Positions 44,225 through 54,491 of a DNA stretch of 64,000 bases are shown here, one piece after another. Every line of letters begins with the position of its first letter. Positions within the stretch are counted from its first letter, which is position 1. The position numbers and the translations under genes are program-made. Origin of the DNA: JBCBGF01 sp038526915 (GTDB lineage: Bacteria > Pseudomonadota > Alphaproteobacteria > Rhodobacterales > Rhodobacteraceae); NCBI GenBank assembly GCA_038526915.1, contig JBCBGF010000001.1:930001-994000 (forward strand). The letters run 5' to 3'. The notes under the pieces are model-generated. The model searched no databases. It was given only the letters and a program-made list of their open reading frames with translations, and was not told where the DNA came from.

Positions 44225-45762
44225 TGGGAATCCAGGCAGCCGAAATTTCTGCGATCCTGAAGGAGCAGATCAAGAACTTTGGCCAGGAGGCCGAGGTCGC
44301 CGAAGTTGGCCGCGTTCTGTCAGTGGGCGATGGGATCGCACGTGTTTACGGGCTCGATAACGTGCAGGCCGGTGAGATGGTTGAATTTCCTGGCGGCATT
44401 CAGGGGATGGCCCTGAACCTGGAATCCGACAATGTGGGCGTTGTGATCTTCGGCACCGACCGGGATATTAAAGAAGGCGACACCGTCAAGCGCACGAATT
44501 CCATCGTGGACGTGCCCGCGGGTGAGGCTCTGCTCGGCCGCGTTGTTGATGGTCTGGGCAACCCGGTGGACGGCAAAGGCCCGATCAATGCGGGCGAACG
44601 CCGCGTGGCCGATGTGAAGGCGCCTGGGATCATCCCGCGCAAGTCGGTGCATGAGCCGATGGCAACGGGCCTGAAATCGGTGGACGCAATGATCCCGATT
44701 GGCCGGGGGCAGCGGGAACTGATCATTGGCGACCGTCAGACCGGTAAGACCGCTGTGGCTTTGGACACGATCCTGAACCAGAAGTCGTATAACGATGCGG
44801 CGGGCGATGATGAGAGCAAGAAGCTCTATTGCATCTATGTTGCCGTGGGCCAGAAACGCTCCACCGTCGCGCAGCTGGTGAAGAAGCTCGAAGAGTCGGG
44901 CGCGATCGAATACTCGGTCGTGGTTGCCGCGACCGCGTCGGAACCGGCGCCGATGCAGTTCCTGGCGCCTTACGCAGCGACCGCGATGGCCGAATACTTC
45001 CGTGACAACGGCAAGCACGCACTGATCATCTATGATGACCTGTCGAAGCAGGCCGTGGCCTATCGCCAGATGTCGCTGCTTCTCCGTCGTCCGCCGGGGC
45101 GTGAAGCCTATCCCGGTGACGTTTTCTACCTGCACTCGCGTCTGTTGGAGCGTTCGGCCAAGCTGAACGAGGATAATGGTGCGGGCTCGTTGACGGCGCT
45201 GCCGATCATTGAAACGCAGGGCGGCGATGTGTCGGCGTTTATTCCAACCAACGTGATTTCGATCACCGATGGTCAGATCTTCCTGGAGACCGAGCTGTTC
45301 TATCAGGGCATTCGGCCTGCGGTGAACACCGGTCTGTCGGTGAGCCGAGTGGGATCGTCGGCGCAGACGAAGGCGATGTCTTCGGTGGCCGGTCCGGTGA
45401 AGCTGTCGCTGGCCCAGTATCGCGAGATGGCGGCCTTTGCGCAGTTCGGGTCCGACCTTGATGCTTCGACCCAGCAGCTTCTGGCGCGTGGCGCGCGTCT
45501 GACCGAGTTGATGAAGCAGCCGCAGTATTCGCCGCTGACCAATGCGGAGATTGTTTGTGTGATCTTTGCAGGCACGAACGGTTATCTCGACAACGTCGAT
45601 GTGGGAGATGTGGGCCGGTATGAGGCCTCGCTCTTGAGCCACCTGCGGAGCCGTCACCAGGACTTGCTGGACGATATCACCAACAATGACCGCAAGGTGA
45701 AAGACGACCTGGCGGACAAGATCAAGGCCGCGCTCGACGAATTCGCCGCTGGTTTTTCCTGA
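44224..45762 (+). CDS. atpA: F1 ATP synthase alpha subunit
   Basis: A 512-residue protein of normal length. Walker A is GDRQTGKT near residues 169-176; the N-terminal beta-barrel (GDGIARVYGLDNVQAGEMVEF) and PGREAYPGDVFYLHSRLLER are diagnostic of AtpA, with the PAVNTGLSVSRVGSSAQ signature following. It forms the non-catalytic nucleotide sites of the F1 hexamer on the cytoplasmic face. It follows atpH with a 1-bp overlap and precedes atpG by 22 bp. Confidence 0.99.
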   Translation: MGIQAAEISAILKEQIKNFGQEAEVAEVGRVLSVGDGIARVYGLDNVQAGEMVEFPGGIQGMALNLESDNVGVVIFGTDRDIKEGDTVKRTNSIVDVPAGEALLGRVVDGLGNPVDGKGPINAGERRVADVKAPGIIPRKSVHEPMATGLKSVDAMIPIGRGQRELIIGDRQTGKTAVALDTILNQKSYNDAAGDDESKKLYCIYVAVGQKRSTVAQLVKKLEESGAIEYSVVVAATASEPAPMQFLAPYAATAMAEYFRDNGKHALIIYDDLSKQAVAYRQMSLLLRRPPGREAYPGDVFYLHSRLLERSAKLNEDNGAGSLTALPIIETQGGDVSAFIPTNVISITDGQIFLETELFYQGIRPAVNTGLSVSRVGSSAQTKAMSSVAGPVKLSLAQYREMAAFAQFGSDLDASTQQLLARGARLTELMKQPQYSPLTNAEIVCVIFAGTNGYLDNVDVGDVGRYEASLLSHLRSRHQDLLDDITNNDRKVKDDLADKIKAALDEFAAGFS

Positions 45763-45784
45763 TAGGGGCTGAGGGACACCTGGT

Positions 45785-46660
45785 ATGCCAAGCCTCAAGG
45801 ACCTGAAAAACCGGATCGAAAGCGTCAAGTCCACGCGAAAGATCACCAAGGCCATGCAGATGGTGGCTGCCGCGAAATTGCGGCGGGCACAGGATGCGGC
45901 CGAACAATCGCGCCCTTATACCGAGCGGTTCAATGCCGTGATGGGGCAACTCGCTGCCTCGGTCGGTGACAGCGAAAGCGCGCCCCGTCTGCTGGCGGGG
46001 ACCGGTGACGACAAGGTGCATCTGCTGGTCGTGATGACCGCGGAACGTGGATTGTGCGGTGCCTTCAATTCGTCCATCGCGCGTCTGGCACGGGCGCGGG
46101 CGGAAGAGCTGTTGGCCCAGGGCAAGACGTTGAAGATCATCACGGTTGGCAAGAAGGGCCGGGAACAGCTGAAGCGGGATCTGAGCGATTACTTCGTGCA
46201 TCACGTCGATCTGTCGGAAGTCAAGAAGATCGGCTACAGCAACGCCGCCGACATCGCGAAGGACCTACTCGATCGGTTCGATGAGGGCGAGTTCGATGTC
46301 GCCACGATCTTCTACAACCGCTTTGAATCGGTAATCAGTCAGATCCCAACCGCGCAGCAGGTGATCCCGGCAGAGTTCGAGGCGCCGGAAGACGGCGCTG
46401 AAGGCACGCTTTACGACTACGAGCCCAGCGAAGAGGGTATCCTGGCCGATCTGTTGCCGCGGGGGGTCGCGACGCAGGTCTTCGCTGCTTTGCTGGAGAA
46501 CGCTGCCTCGGAGCAGGGCGCCCGGATGAGCGCCATGGACAACGCGACGCGCAACGCAGGCGAGATGATCGACCGGCTGACGATCCAGTACAACCGCTCG
46601 CGCCAGGCCGTGATCACGAACGAGCTTATCGAGATTATCTCGGGCGCGGAGGCGCTGTAG
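45785..46660 (+). CDS. atpG: F1 ATP synthase gamma subunit
   Basis: A 291-residue central-stalk subunit. It opens MPSLKDLKNRIESVKSTRKI and TKAMQMVAAAKLRRAQ, the long N-terminal helix inside the hexamer. It ends with MDNATRNAGEMIDRL and YNRSRQAVITNELIEIISGA, the paired C-terminal helix with the family signature. Alphaproteobacterial features are consistent in length. Its stop is directly adjacent to the start of the small coiled-coil gene (no intergenic base). Confidence 0.99.
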   Translation: MPSLKDLKNRIESVKSTRKITKAMQMVAAAKLRRAQDAAEQSRPYTERFNAVMGQLAASVGDSESAPRLLAGTGDDKVHLLVVMTAERGLCGAFNSSIARLARARAEELLAQGKTLKIITVGKKGREQLKRDLSDYFVHHVDLSEVKKIGYSNAADIAKDLLDRFDEGEFDVATIFYNRFESVISQIPTAQQVIPAEFEAPEDGAEGTLYDYEPSEEGILADLLPRGVATQVFAALLENAASEQGARMSAMDNATRNAGEMIDRLTIQYNRSRQAVITNELIEIISGAEAL

Positions 46661-46909
46661 ATGGCGGAACAACCCTCTGATCTGGCGGTGATGACGTTTG
46701 AGTTGCTCAAGCGCATTCAGTCGCAATTGGATCGGATTGAAGGGGATATTCGCGACTTGAAGACACGTATGTCGAGCGTCGAACAGACAATTGGTCAGCA
46801 ACAGGTTCAACTCGGCCAAATCAACGGCCGGATGGACCGCTTTGACGACCGGCTCGCCCGAATAGAAACCCGTCTCGACCTGGTCGAGAACCCTAATCCA
46901 GCGGCCTGA
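46661..46909 (+). CDS. small coiled-coil protein inside the F1 operon
   Basis: An 82-residue acidic/basic amphipathic protein that starts on the base after the atpG stop. It is almost wholly coiled coil: FELLKRIQSQLDRIEGDIRDL and VQLGQINGRMDRFDDRLARIE show clear heptads, and there is no membrane segment or Cys. Similar small genes are known at this site in some Rhodobacteraceae from memory, without a function. Position between atpG and atpD and tight coupling suggest it is made with the F1 subunits. It is not AtpC, I, or the zeta inhibitor by sequence. Confidence 0.75.
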   Translation: MAEQPSDLAVMTFELLKRIQSQLDRIEGDIRDLKTRMSSVEQTIGQQQVQLGQINGRMDRFDDRLARIETRLDLVENPNPAA

Positions 46910-46938
46910 TTGGCCAAAAAAAGAAACCGGAGACCGCA

Positions 46939-48363
<1,425 letters not shown>

Positions 48364-48373
48364 AGGGGGGTCC

Positions 48374-48781
48374 ATGGCCGATACGATGCAATTCGATCTG
48401 GTCTCGCCCGAGCGGCGGCTGGCCTCGCTTGAGGCCACCGCGGTGCGCATTCCGGGGTCCGAGGGTGACATGACGGTCATGGCCGATCATGCGCCGACGA
48501 TCACGACGCTGCGGCCCGGGCTGCTGGTCGCTGAGACATCCGGCGGTGAGCAGGAGTTCATGGTCACCGGTGGCTTTGCCGAGATCAGCGCCGAGGGGAC
48601 GACCGTTCTGGCGGAAGCTGCGGTGCCGAAGGACGAGGTGACGGCGGACTATCTGGGTGCACTGGTGTCTGAGGCGAAGGCCGCGCAGGAACGCGCAGCG
48701 CCCGACGCGGTGGACGCGGCGGCGAAGCTGGTGTCGGACCTGGAAGCCGTGGGTGCGGCGATCGGGGTTCGCGCCGCTTAA
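48374..48781 (+). CDS. atpC: F1 ATP synthase epsilon subunit
   Basis: A 135-residue protein with the epsilon N-terminal beta sandwich: MQFDLVSPERRLASLEA, PGSEGDMTVMADHAPTITTLRPG, and FMVTGGFAEISAEGTTVLAE. The C-terminal helical part is short and Ala-rich. The epsilon subunit links the rotor and moderates ATP hydrolysis. It is the last gene of the operon and is followed by a strong terminator. Confidence 0.97.
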   Translation: MADTMQFDLVSPERRLASLEATAVRIPGSEGDMTVMADHAPTITTLRPGLLVAETSGGEQEFMVTGGFAEISAEGTTVLAEAAVPKDEVTADYLGALVSEAKAAQERAAPDAVDAAAKLVSDLEAVGAAIGVRAA

Positions 48782-48798
48782 GCGACAGACAAGACGTG

Positions 48799-48831
48799 AA
48801 AAAAGCGCGCCGTGCTTGGCGCGCTTTTTTT
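48799..48831 (+). terminator. terminator of the F1 ATP synthase operon
   Basis: GCGCGCC / GGCGCGC with a 6-nt loop, six A residues before and seven T residues after. It can work in both directions, ending prs as well. Confidence 0.93.
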
Positions 48832-48849
48832 GTTCCAGAGTTCCAAGCC

Positions 48850-49866
48850 TCAGGCGTTCATATACATGCCTTCGTAAATCGGCTCCAGCGTCGCGGGATC
48901 GAACAGGGACGACACGCTGGTGCCGTTCCAGATGTTCAAGATGGCTTGGGCAAACATCGGCGCGGTGGGCACGATCCGGATGTTGGAGGCCTGCTTGACG
49001 GCATCGGTCGGTTCAATCGAGTCGGTGATCACAAGGCTTTTCATTGCGGAGTTGGTGATCCTTTCCACCGCCGGGCCTGACAGCACGCCGTGGGTGATGT
49101 AGGAGTGCACCTCTTTCGCGCCGTTCTCGATCAGCACATCGGCAGCTTTGCAGAGCGTACCGGCGGTGTCGCAGATGTCATCGACAATGATGCAGGTCTG
49201 CCCTTTCACATCCCCGATCACGGTCATCTCGGCCACTTCCCCGGGCTTTTCCCGCCGCTTGTCCACGATGGCCAGCGCACAGCCGATCCGCTGGGCCAGT
49301 TCGCGGGCACGGGCCACGCCGCCCACGTCGGGCGACACCACGGTCACCTTCTTGGGGTTCTTGAATTGGTGCTGGATGTCGAGGGCGAAGACCGGTGAGG
49401 CATAGAGGTTGTCCACGGGGATATCGAAGAAGCCCTGGATCTGGGCGGCGTGCAGATCCATCGTCAGCACCCGCTCAATGCCTGCGCTGACCATCATGTT
49501 GGCCACCATCTTAGCGGTGATCGGCGTGCGCGCCTTGGTGCGTCGATCCTGGCGGGCATAGCCGAAATAAGGGATCACGGCGGTGATGCGGGCCGCCGAT
49601 GACCGGCGCAGGGCGTCGGTCATGATGAGAAGTTCCATCAGGTTGTCATTGGCCGGGTTCGACGTCGACTGGATGATAAACATGTCCTCGCCGCGCACAT
49701 TCTCGAACACCTCGACAAAGATCTCGGCATCGTTGAAGCGTTCGACCCGCGCCTCGACCAACCCTGTTCGGACCCCCCGGTGCATCGCCATCCGCCGCGC
49801 GACCGATTTCGCAAGTGTTTGATTTGAATTGCCTGCGATAAGCTTGGGATCGGGCTGGTGGGGCAT
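48850..49866 (-). CDS. prs: ribose-phosphate pyrophosphokinase (PRPP synthetase)
   Basis: A 338-residue enzyme started at the ATG at 49866 (PHQPDPKLIAGNSNQTLAKS); upstream codons do not match the family. FENVRGEDMFIIQST and PYFGYARQDRRTKARTPITAK form the ATP site, and the PRPP-binding loop is IVDDICDTAGT. It makes PRPP for purine, pyrimidine, His, Trp and NAD synthesis. It is convergent with the ATP synthase operon and shares its terminator. Confidence 0.97.
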   Translation of the reverse strand: MPHQPDPKLIAGNSNQTLAKSVARRMAMHRGVRTGLVEARVERFNDAEIFVEVFENVRGEDMFIIQSTSNPANDNLMELLIMTDALRRSSAARITAVIPYFGYARQDRRTKARTPITAKMVANMMVSAGIERVLTMDLHAAQIQGFFDIPVDNLYASPVFALDIQHQFKNPKKVTVVSPDVGGVARARELAQRIGCALAIVDKRREKPGEVAEMTVIGDVKGQTCIIVDDICDTAGTLCKAADVLIENGAKEVHSYITHGVLSGPAVERITNSAMKSLVITDSIEPTDAVKQASNIRIVPTAPMFAQAILNIWNGTSVSSLFDPATLEPIYEGMYMNA

Positions 49867-49974
49867 CTGGCAGAATGTCCTCTGGCGCGTCTGACATGAC
49901 GGATTCGTGACGTTGACACCGCTTAGCACGCGTCTAGGGTCGCGCAAACTCTACTTCCAGGGGAGGGGCGGCAA

Positions 49975-50577
49975 ATGGCCCATATCGACTACTTCTTTGC
50001 AACGATTTCGCCCTTTACCTACCTGGCTGGAACCCGATTTGAGGCGATTGCGGCCAAACACGGGGCCACGGTCAGCTACAAGCCGCTGGATATCATGGCG
50101 TTGTTTGCCCGCACTGGTGGCGTGCCCCCGAAGGAGCGGCATCCCGCAAGGCAGGAATACCGCGCGCAGGAGCTTCGGCGGCAGGCCAAGAAAACCGGCC
50201 TGGCGTTCAACATCGCCCCGGCCCATTGGCCCACGAACCCCGCACCAGCGGCCTATGCCCTGATCGCGGCGCAGAAGGCGGGCGGGGGCGATTTGGGCCA
50301 GCTGATGCATGCTTTCGGGCGCAGCTGCTGGGCCGATGAGAAGAACATCGCGGAGGATGACGTGATCCGCACGTGCTTGAGCGAGGCGGGGTTTGATGCG
50401 GCGTTGGCCGATAGCGGCATGCTGGCCGGGGCTGAGGAATACGCCGCCAACCTGGAAGAAGCGGTATCGCGCGGGGCGTTCGGGGCGCCGTTCTACATAG
50501 TGGCCGATACGGATGAGCGGTTCTGGGGGCAGGACCGGCTCGACGATCTGGATGCGTATCTCGGCGGCGATCTCTAG
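49975..50577 (+). CDS. 2-hydroxychromene-2-carboxylate isomerase (DsbA-like fold)
   Basis: A 200-residue kappa-class thioredoxin-fold protein. It starts IDYFFATISPFTYLA, where Ser12 takes the position of the catalytic Ser or Cys of HCCA isomerases; YKPLDIMALFARTGG and GAFGAPFYIV (cis-Pro loop) follow. The family isomerises aromatic ring-cleavage products using glutathione; the real substrate here may differ. A GGGGAGG ribosome site precedes the start. It overlaps the following hydrolase gene by 1 bp. Confidence 0.88.
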   Translation: MAHIDYFFATISPFTYLAGTRFEAIAAKHGATVSYKPLDIMALFARTGGVPPKERHPARQEYRAQELRRQAKKTGLAFNIAPAHWPTNPAPAAYALIAAQKAGGGDLGQLMHAFGRSCWADEKNIAEDDVIRTCLSEAGFDAALADSGMLAGAEEYAANLEEAVSRGAFGAPFYIVADTDERFWGQDRLDDLDAYLGGDL

Positions 50578-51392
50578 TGCCACTGGCCGCGCGCGCGGGC
50601 TATCCGACATATTGGCAGGTGATTGGTGACGGGCCACGCCCAGCAATCGCGCTGCATTGCTCGTTGGCACATGGCGGGGCGCTGCATGGGCTGTTGGAGC
50701 CATTGTCGGATGTCCTGAGCACAACCGCTATTGATCAGCCCGGGCACGGGCGCAGCGGGGATTGGCCGGGTGGGCGTCCGTTCCAGGAGGCAATGGTCGA
50801 GATCCTGCACGACTTTGTGGCCGGGGCCGAGGGGCCGGTGGACCTTATCGGGCATTCGTTCGGTGGGACGTGCTGTCTGCGCGTTGCAGCAGAGGCAACC
50901 CAGCAGGTGCGCAGCCTGACACTGATCGAGCCGCCGTTTTATGCAGCCTTGAGGGCCGTAGGCGCTCCTGAGATGGCCCTGCAGGACCGGCTGGATGCGC
51001 CCTTTGCCGAGGCTTTGGCCCGGGGCGATTTCGAAGCAGCGGCACGCGGGTTTTTCCAGGCCTGGGGCAGCGGCTTGCCGTGGGAGACACTGCCGCCTGA
51101 TCAGCAGAGGTATATGGTGGACCGGATTCCGCTCATCGAGGGGGCTGGGCACGCGTTGAACGCCGACTTGGGCGGGCTGCTAGAGCCCGGGCGGTTGGAG
51201 GCGGTGGATATCCCCGTGCTGCTCGTCCGCGGCACATTCTCTCCGCCATCGATCCCAGCGATTGAGCGGGTACTGGCAGAGCGACTGCCGCGCGCGGAGA
51301 CAGCAGTGATCGAAGGGGCCGGGCATATGGTGCCGATCACGCATCCTGAGCGGGTGGCCGGGATTTTGCGCGGGTTTCTCAGCCGGACATGA
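50577..51392 (+). CDS. alpha/beta-fold hydrolase
   Basis: A 271-residue hydrolase beginning at a GTG that shares a base with the previous stop, so translation is coupled to the isomerase. HCSLAHGGA forms the oxyanion region, GHSFGG the nucleophile elbow, and VIEGAGHMVPITHPE holds the catalytic His. The family covers esterases, lactonases and ring-cleavage product hydrolases; pairing with an HCCA isomerase suggests aromatic or related catabolism, as inference. Its 3' end overlaps the convergent aldolase gene by 14 bp. Confidence 0.85.
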   Translation: MPLAARAGYPTYWQVIGDGPRPAIALHCSLAHGGALHGLLEPLSDVLSTTAIDQPGHGRSGDWPGGRPFQEAMVEILHDFVAGAEGPVDLIGHSFGGTCCLRVAAEATQQVRSLTLIEPPFYAALRAVGAPEMALQDRLDAPFAEALARGDFEAAARGFFQAWGSGLPWETLPPDQQRYMVDRIPLIEGAGHALNADLGGLLEPGRLEAVDIPVLLVRGTFSPPSIPAIERVLAERLPRAETAVIEGAGHMVPITHPERVAGILRGFLSRT

Positions 51393-52428
51393 GGGCCAGC
51401 AAGTGGTCCACATCGGCGTCGGTCGTGGCCCAGTTGCAGATGAGGCGGGTGGGGATCGGATCATCCTCCGCCCCGCCGTTAAGATCCTCTGGTGCCATGA
51501 AGTAGGACGCCCCGCCCGCCAACGCTTTGCGGTGGGTCGCACGGGGAAGAGAGACGAAGATCATATTGGCGTCGACAGGATGATGGATCACGGCGCCCGG
51601 CAGCGCGCGCAAGCCATCGGCGAGCCGCGCCATCATGGCATTGGCCGCAGCCGCCATGGTGCGCCACAGGTCATCGTCGAGATAGGCCACCATCTGCGCG
51701 GCGAGGTAGCGTTGTTTCGAGAAGAGATGCCCTGCGCGTTTGCGGCGGTAGATCAGACTTTCGGCATGGGCGGGGTCAAACACCACGATGGCCTCGACCC
51801 CCATCAGGCCGTTCTTTGTGCCCCCGAAGCTGACGGCATCGATCCCGGCCTTCCACGTCATCTCCGCCGCCGTGCAGTCCAGCGCCATCATCGCGTTTGC
51901 AAAGCGCGCCCCGTCTAGGTGAACGGGCAGGCCGTGGGCATGGGCCGTATCGGTCAGGGTGCGCAATTCGGCAAGGCTGTAGACCGTGCCGCGCTCTGTC
52001 ACCTGGGTGAGGGACACAGCGCCGGGTTGGGTGTAGTGAAGGCCACGGTCCAACCCTTCGGTGATCGTGGCCTCAAGAGCGGTGGGGGTGATCTTTGCGT
52101 GGGTCTCTGGCACAAGCACCAGCTTGGCCCCACCGGTATAGAACTCCGGCGCGCCGCATTCGTCGGCGTGGATATGGGCCACGGCGCTGCAATAGATGTT
52201 CTGCCAGGGCTGGACGAGGCAGGCCAGCGCAAGCGAATTCGCAGCTGACCCGGTTGGCACAAGGAATACCGCCGCCTCTGGCGCCTCGAACACATCGCGG
52301 ATCCGGGCCTCGGCTTCTAGCGTCAGGGGATCGTCGCCGTAGGGGAGCGCGTAGCCGTCATTGGCGCGCGCCAGTGCCTCCATCACGCGCGGATGGACGG
52401 GGCCCGTATTGTCGGATCCGAAGTTCAT
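51379..52428 (-). CDS. ltaE: low-specificity L-threonine aldolase
   Basis: A 349-residue fold-type I PLP enzyme from the ATG at 52428 (NFGSDNTGPVHPRVMEAL). The cofactor segment is VHLDGARFANAM, with the Schiff-base Lys in VSFGGTKNGLMG. It cleaves threonine or allo-threonine to glycine and acetaldehyde, or acts on related beta-hydroxy amino acids. The start overlaps the end of the YcgN gene by 4 bp, so the two are coupled. The 3' end runs into the convergent hydrolase gene. Confidence 0.92.
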   Translation of the reverse strand: MNFGSDNTGPVHPRVMEALARANDGYALPYGDDPLTLEAEARIRDVFEAPEAAVFLVPTGSAANSLALACLVQPWQNIYCSAVAHIHADECGAPEFYTGGAKLVLVPETHAKITPTALEATITEGLDRGLHYTQPGAVSLTQVTERGTVYSLAELRTLTDTAHAHGLPVHLDGARFANAMMALDCTAAEMTWKAGIDAVSFGGTKNGLMGVEAIVVFDPAHAESLIYRRKRAGHLFSKQRYLAAQMVAYLDDDLWRTMAAAANAMMARLADGLRALPGAVIHHPVDANMIFVSLPRATHRKALAGGASYFMAPEDLNGGAEDDPIPTRLICNWATTDADVDHLLALMSG

Positions 52429-52901
52429 CCCGTGGGTTCCTCGATGATGTGGTCTTCCCACTCCTCCTCTGGCACCTCGAACTCGGGCACTGTCCAACCG
52501 CGCACCGACACGCCGGCCTCGTGCACACTGTCAGGCGTGCCTGAGATGAGCGGGTGCCAGTCGTAGAGCGGTTTGCCCTCATGCAGCAGCCGATAGGCGC
52601 AGGTTTGCGGCATCCAATAGGCGATATCGGGCAGGGTCTGCGGGGTCAGCACGACGCATTCGGGGACCAGCGTCTTGCGGATGTCGTACTGTCCGCAACG
52701 GCAGGTCTCGTCATCGAGGAGGCGGCAAGCGACACGGGTCAGTTCCACCTCGCCGGTGTCGGCGTCTTCGAGCTTGTTGAGACAACATTTGCCACAGCCG
52801 TCACACAGCGCCTCCCACTCACGCTGGGTGAGGTTCTTAAGCGGCACACGTTCCCAATAGCGGTCGCGCAGGCCGTCGCGGTGGATGGGGTCAGTTGTCA
52901 T
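52425..52901 (-). CDS. YcgN family cysteine-cluster protein (UPF0260)
   Basis: A 158-residue protein with the cysteine cluster LCDGCGKCC near residues 33-41, a second set around TCRCGQYDIRK and PECVVL, and the WMPQTCAYRLL segment. This is the UPF0260/YcgN pattern, probably binding iron-sulfur or zinc; the role is not established. It precedes ltaE with a 4-bp overlap. Confidence 0.92.
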   Translation of the reverse strand: MTTDPIHRDGLRDRYWERVPLKNLTQREWEALCDGCGKCCLNKLEDADTGEVELTRVACRLLDDETCRCGQYDIRKTLVPECVVLTPQTLPDIAYWMPQTCAYRLLHEGKPLYDWHPLISGTPDSVHEAGVSVRGWTVPEFEVPEEEWEDHIIEEPTG

Positions 52902-52944
52902 CGGGCGGAGAGTAGCGGTTTGGTGGGGAAGGGGAAGAGGCGGT

Positions 52945-53511
52945 TTACCAGCGGTCGCGGTCGGCTAAGGCACGGGCGACTTCGCCAGTAATCCAATCGC
53001 GGACCGTCGTGTAGCTTCGTAGGATGGTGTCGTAGTCCGTGTCGAGGCTGACCCGGATGCGTGAGCCCGCCTCAATTGAGTGGTGGACCTTCGCTGATGG
53101 CCCATCTGATCGATATTCCGTTCCGATACCCACGATCAGCGCGTCGTCCGGCCAGGACTCGGGACGCCCATAAATATTGGGGACGTTGATGTCCCAGGGT
53201 GTACTCATGGCGACTTCGGTATCGCCTCGGTCGATGGAGCCAATCACACCGTAGACGGCAAACTTGGTCGCTCCCACCCACATTCCGTTGCAACTCTCGT
53301 AAAGAGTGCGCACGAAATCGGGGTTTGCACCGTTGGCAAAGATCATGATCTTTTTGAGGGTTTCGGCACTCGGCGGCGAGTTCACCCGAACTTCGTAGGC
53401 CAGTGGCGCGACATCGGTTCGACGCAGTGCCATATACCCGCCTGGTGCCTTCACAAAGTCGGCCATGTCGCGGAGGTCGAGCAAGCTCACGAGATCTAGC
53501 GGTCCCGCCAT
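52945..53511 (-). CDS. hypothetical protein, SMI1/KNR4 (SUKH)-like
   Basis: A 188-residue soluble protein. FVRTLYESCNGMWVGATKFAVYGV and ESWPDDALIVGIG follow the outline of SUKH domains (a Tyr..NG motif, a short beta strand, then a WP...IG segment), which often serve as immunity proteins against bacterial toxins. Composition is somewhat AT-richer than its neighbours. No toxin gene is adjacent; it lies only 5 bp downstream of ribF. The assignment is by pattern only. Confidence 0.55.
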   Translation of the reverse strand: MAGPLDLVSLLDLRDMADFVKAPGGYMALRRTDVAPLAYEVRVNSPPSAETLKKIMIFANGANPDFVRTLYESCNGMWVGATKFAVYGVIGSIDRGDTEVAMSTPWDINVPNIYGRPESWPDDALIVGIGTEYRSDGPSAKVHHSIEAGSRIRVSLDTDYDTILRSYTTVRDWITGEVARALADRDRW

Positions 53512-53516
53512 CCTGG

Positions 53517-54452
53517 CTAACCGGCCAGTGCCGCCCGCGCGGCCGCACTGTCCTTGTCCATCTGGGCAATCAGCGCATCCAACCCGTCGAACTTTTCTTC
53601 GGGTCGCAAGTACTTCACCAGTGCCACCGAAAGATGTGAGCCGTAGAGATCGCCCTTGAAGTCAAACAGGAATGTCTCGAGGTTGGGCAGGTTTTCCCCG
53701 AACATCGGGCGCACCCCCATCGAGGCCACGCCGTCATATTCGCCCGAGTGGGGGCCATCCAGCACCTCGACCCGCACGGCGTAGACGCCAAACTTCGGCG
53801 GGTGCAGTCCGGCGATGGACATGTTGGCGGTGGGATAGCCCAACTCGCGCCCGCGTTGGTGGCCGCGGATGACCTCACCCTCGATCCGGTGGAGGTGGCC
53901 CAGCATGCGGGCGGCGTCTTCGGGCTGGCCGTCGGCCAGGGCTTGTCGGATGCGGGTGGACGAAACCTCGACCCCGCCGGTGGCGAGCAAGGGGGCGATG
54001 GTCACGCCGAAGCCCATGGATTGGCCGAAGGTCTTGAGATCGTTGGCCGTGCCGGTGCGGCCTTTGCCAAAGCAGAAATCGGCCCCGATCACGACGTGCT
54101 TCAGGCCAAGCCCGTCCACGATGACCCGTCTGGTAAAGTCCTTGGCGCTGAGCGAAGACAGCGCCTCGTTAAAGCTGATCTCGTAGAGTCGGGCGACGCC
54201 GAGTTTGGCGAGCCGGTTGGCCTTGGCCTCGGCATTCATCAGGCGGAAGGGCGGGGCGTCGGGCGCGAAGTATTCGCGGGGGTGCGGCTCAAACGTCAGA
54301 ACGCCGGCGGGGCAGCCTATGTCACGCGCCATTTTCCCGGTCAGCGAGATCACGGCCTGGTGGCCCAGATGCACGCCGTCGAAATTCCCGATGGCGGCGG
54401 CGGAGCCACGGTCGGTGTCTTCGACGAATTGATAGTCGCGAATGATCCGCAT
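53517..54452 (-). CDS. ribF: bifunctional riboflavin kinase / FAD synthetase
   Basis: A 311-residue protein from the ATG at 54452. The N-terminal nucleotidyltransferase half has NFDGVHLGHQAVI near residue 21 and the STRIRQAL segment. The C-terminal kinase half has RGRELGYPTANM and the GVYAVRV strand. It makes FMN and FAD from riboflavin and ATP. Standard length. The next gene (MaoC-like) ends 39 bp before its start. Confidence 0.97.
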   Translation of the reverse strand: MRIIRDYQFVEDTDRGSAAAIGNFDGVHLGHQAVISLTGKMARDIGCPAGVLTFEPHPREYFAPDAPPFRLMNAEAKANRLAKLGVARLYEISFNEALSSLSAKDFTRRVIVDGLGLKHVVIGADFCFGKGRTGTANDLKTFGQSMGFGVTIAPLLATGGVEVSSTRIRQALADGQPEDAARMLGHLHRIEGEVIRGHQRGRELGYPTANMSIAGLHPPKFGVYAVRVEVLDGPHSGEYDGVASMGVRPMFGENLPNLETFLFDFKGDLYGSHLSVALVKYLRPEEKFDGLDALIAQMDKDSAAARAALAG

Positions 54453-54491
54453 GGGCGCCCGGATAGCGCCGTCGCGGGGGCGGTGCAAGCG

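Noticed and set aside
44320..45855. Long open frame antisense to atpA (about 510 codons)
   Set aside because: Product is Arg/His-rich without family motifs; it is the reverse shadow of atpA in GC-rich DNA.
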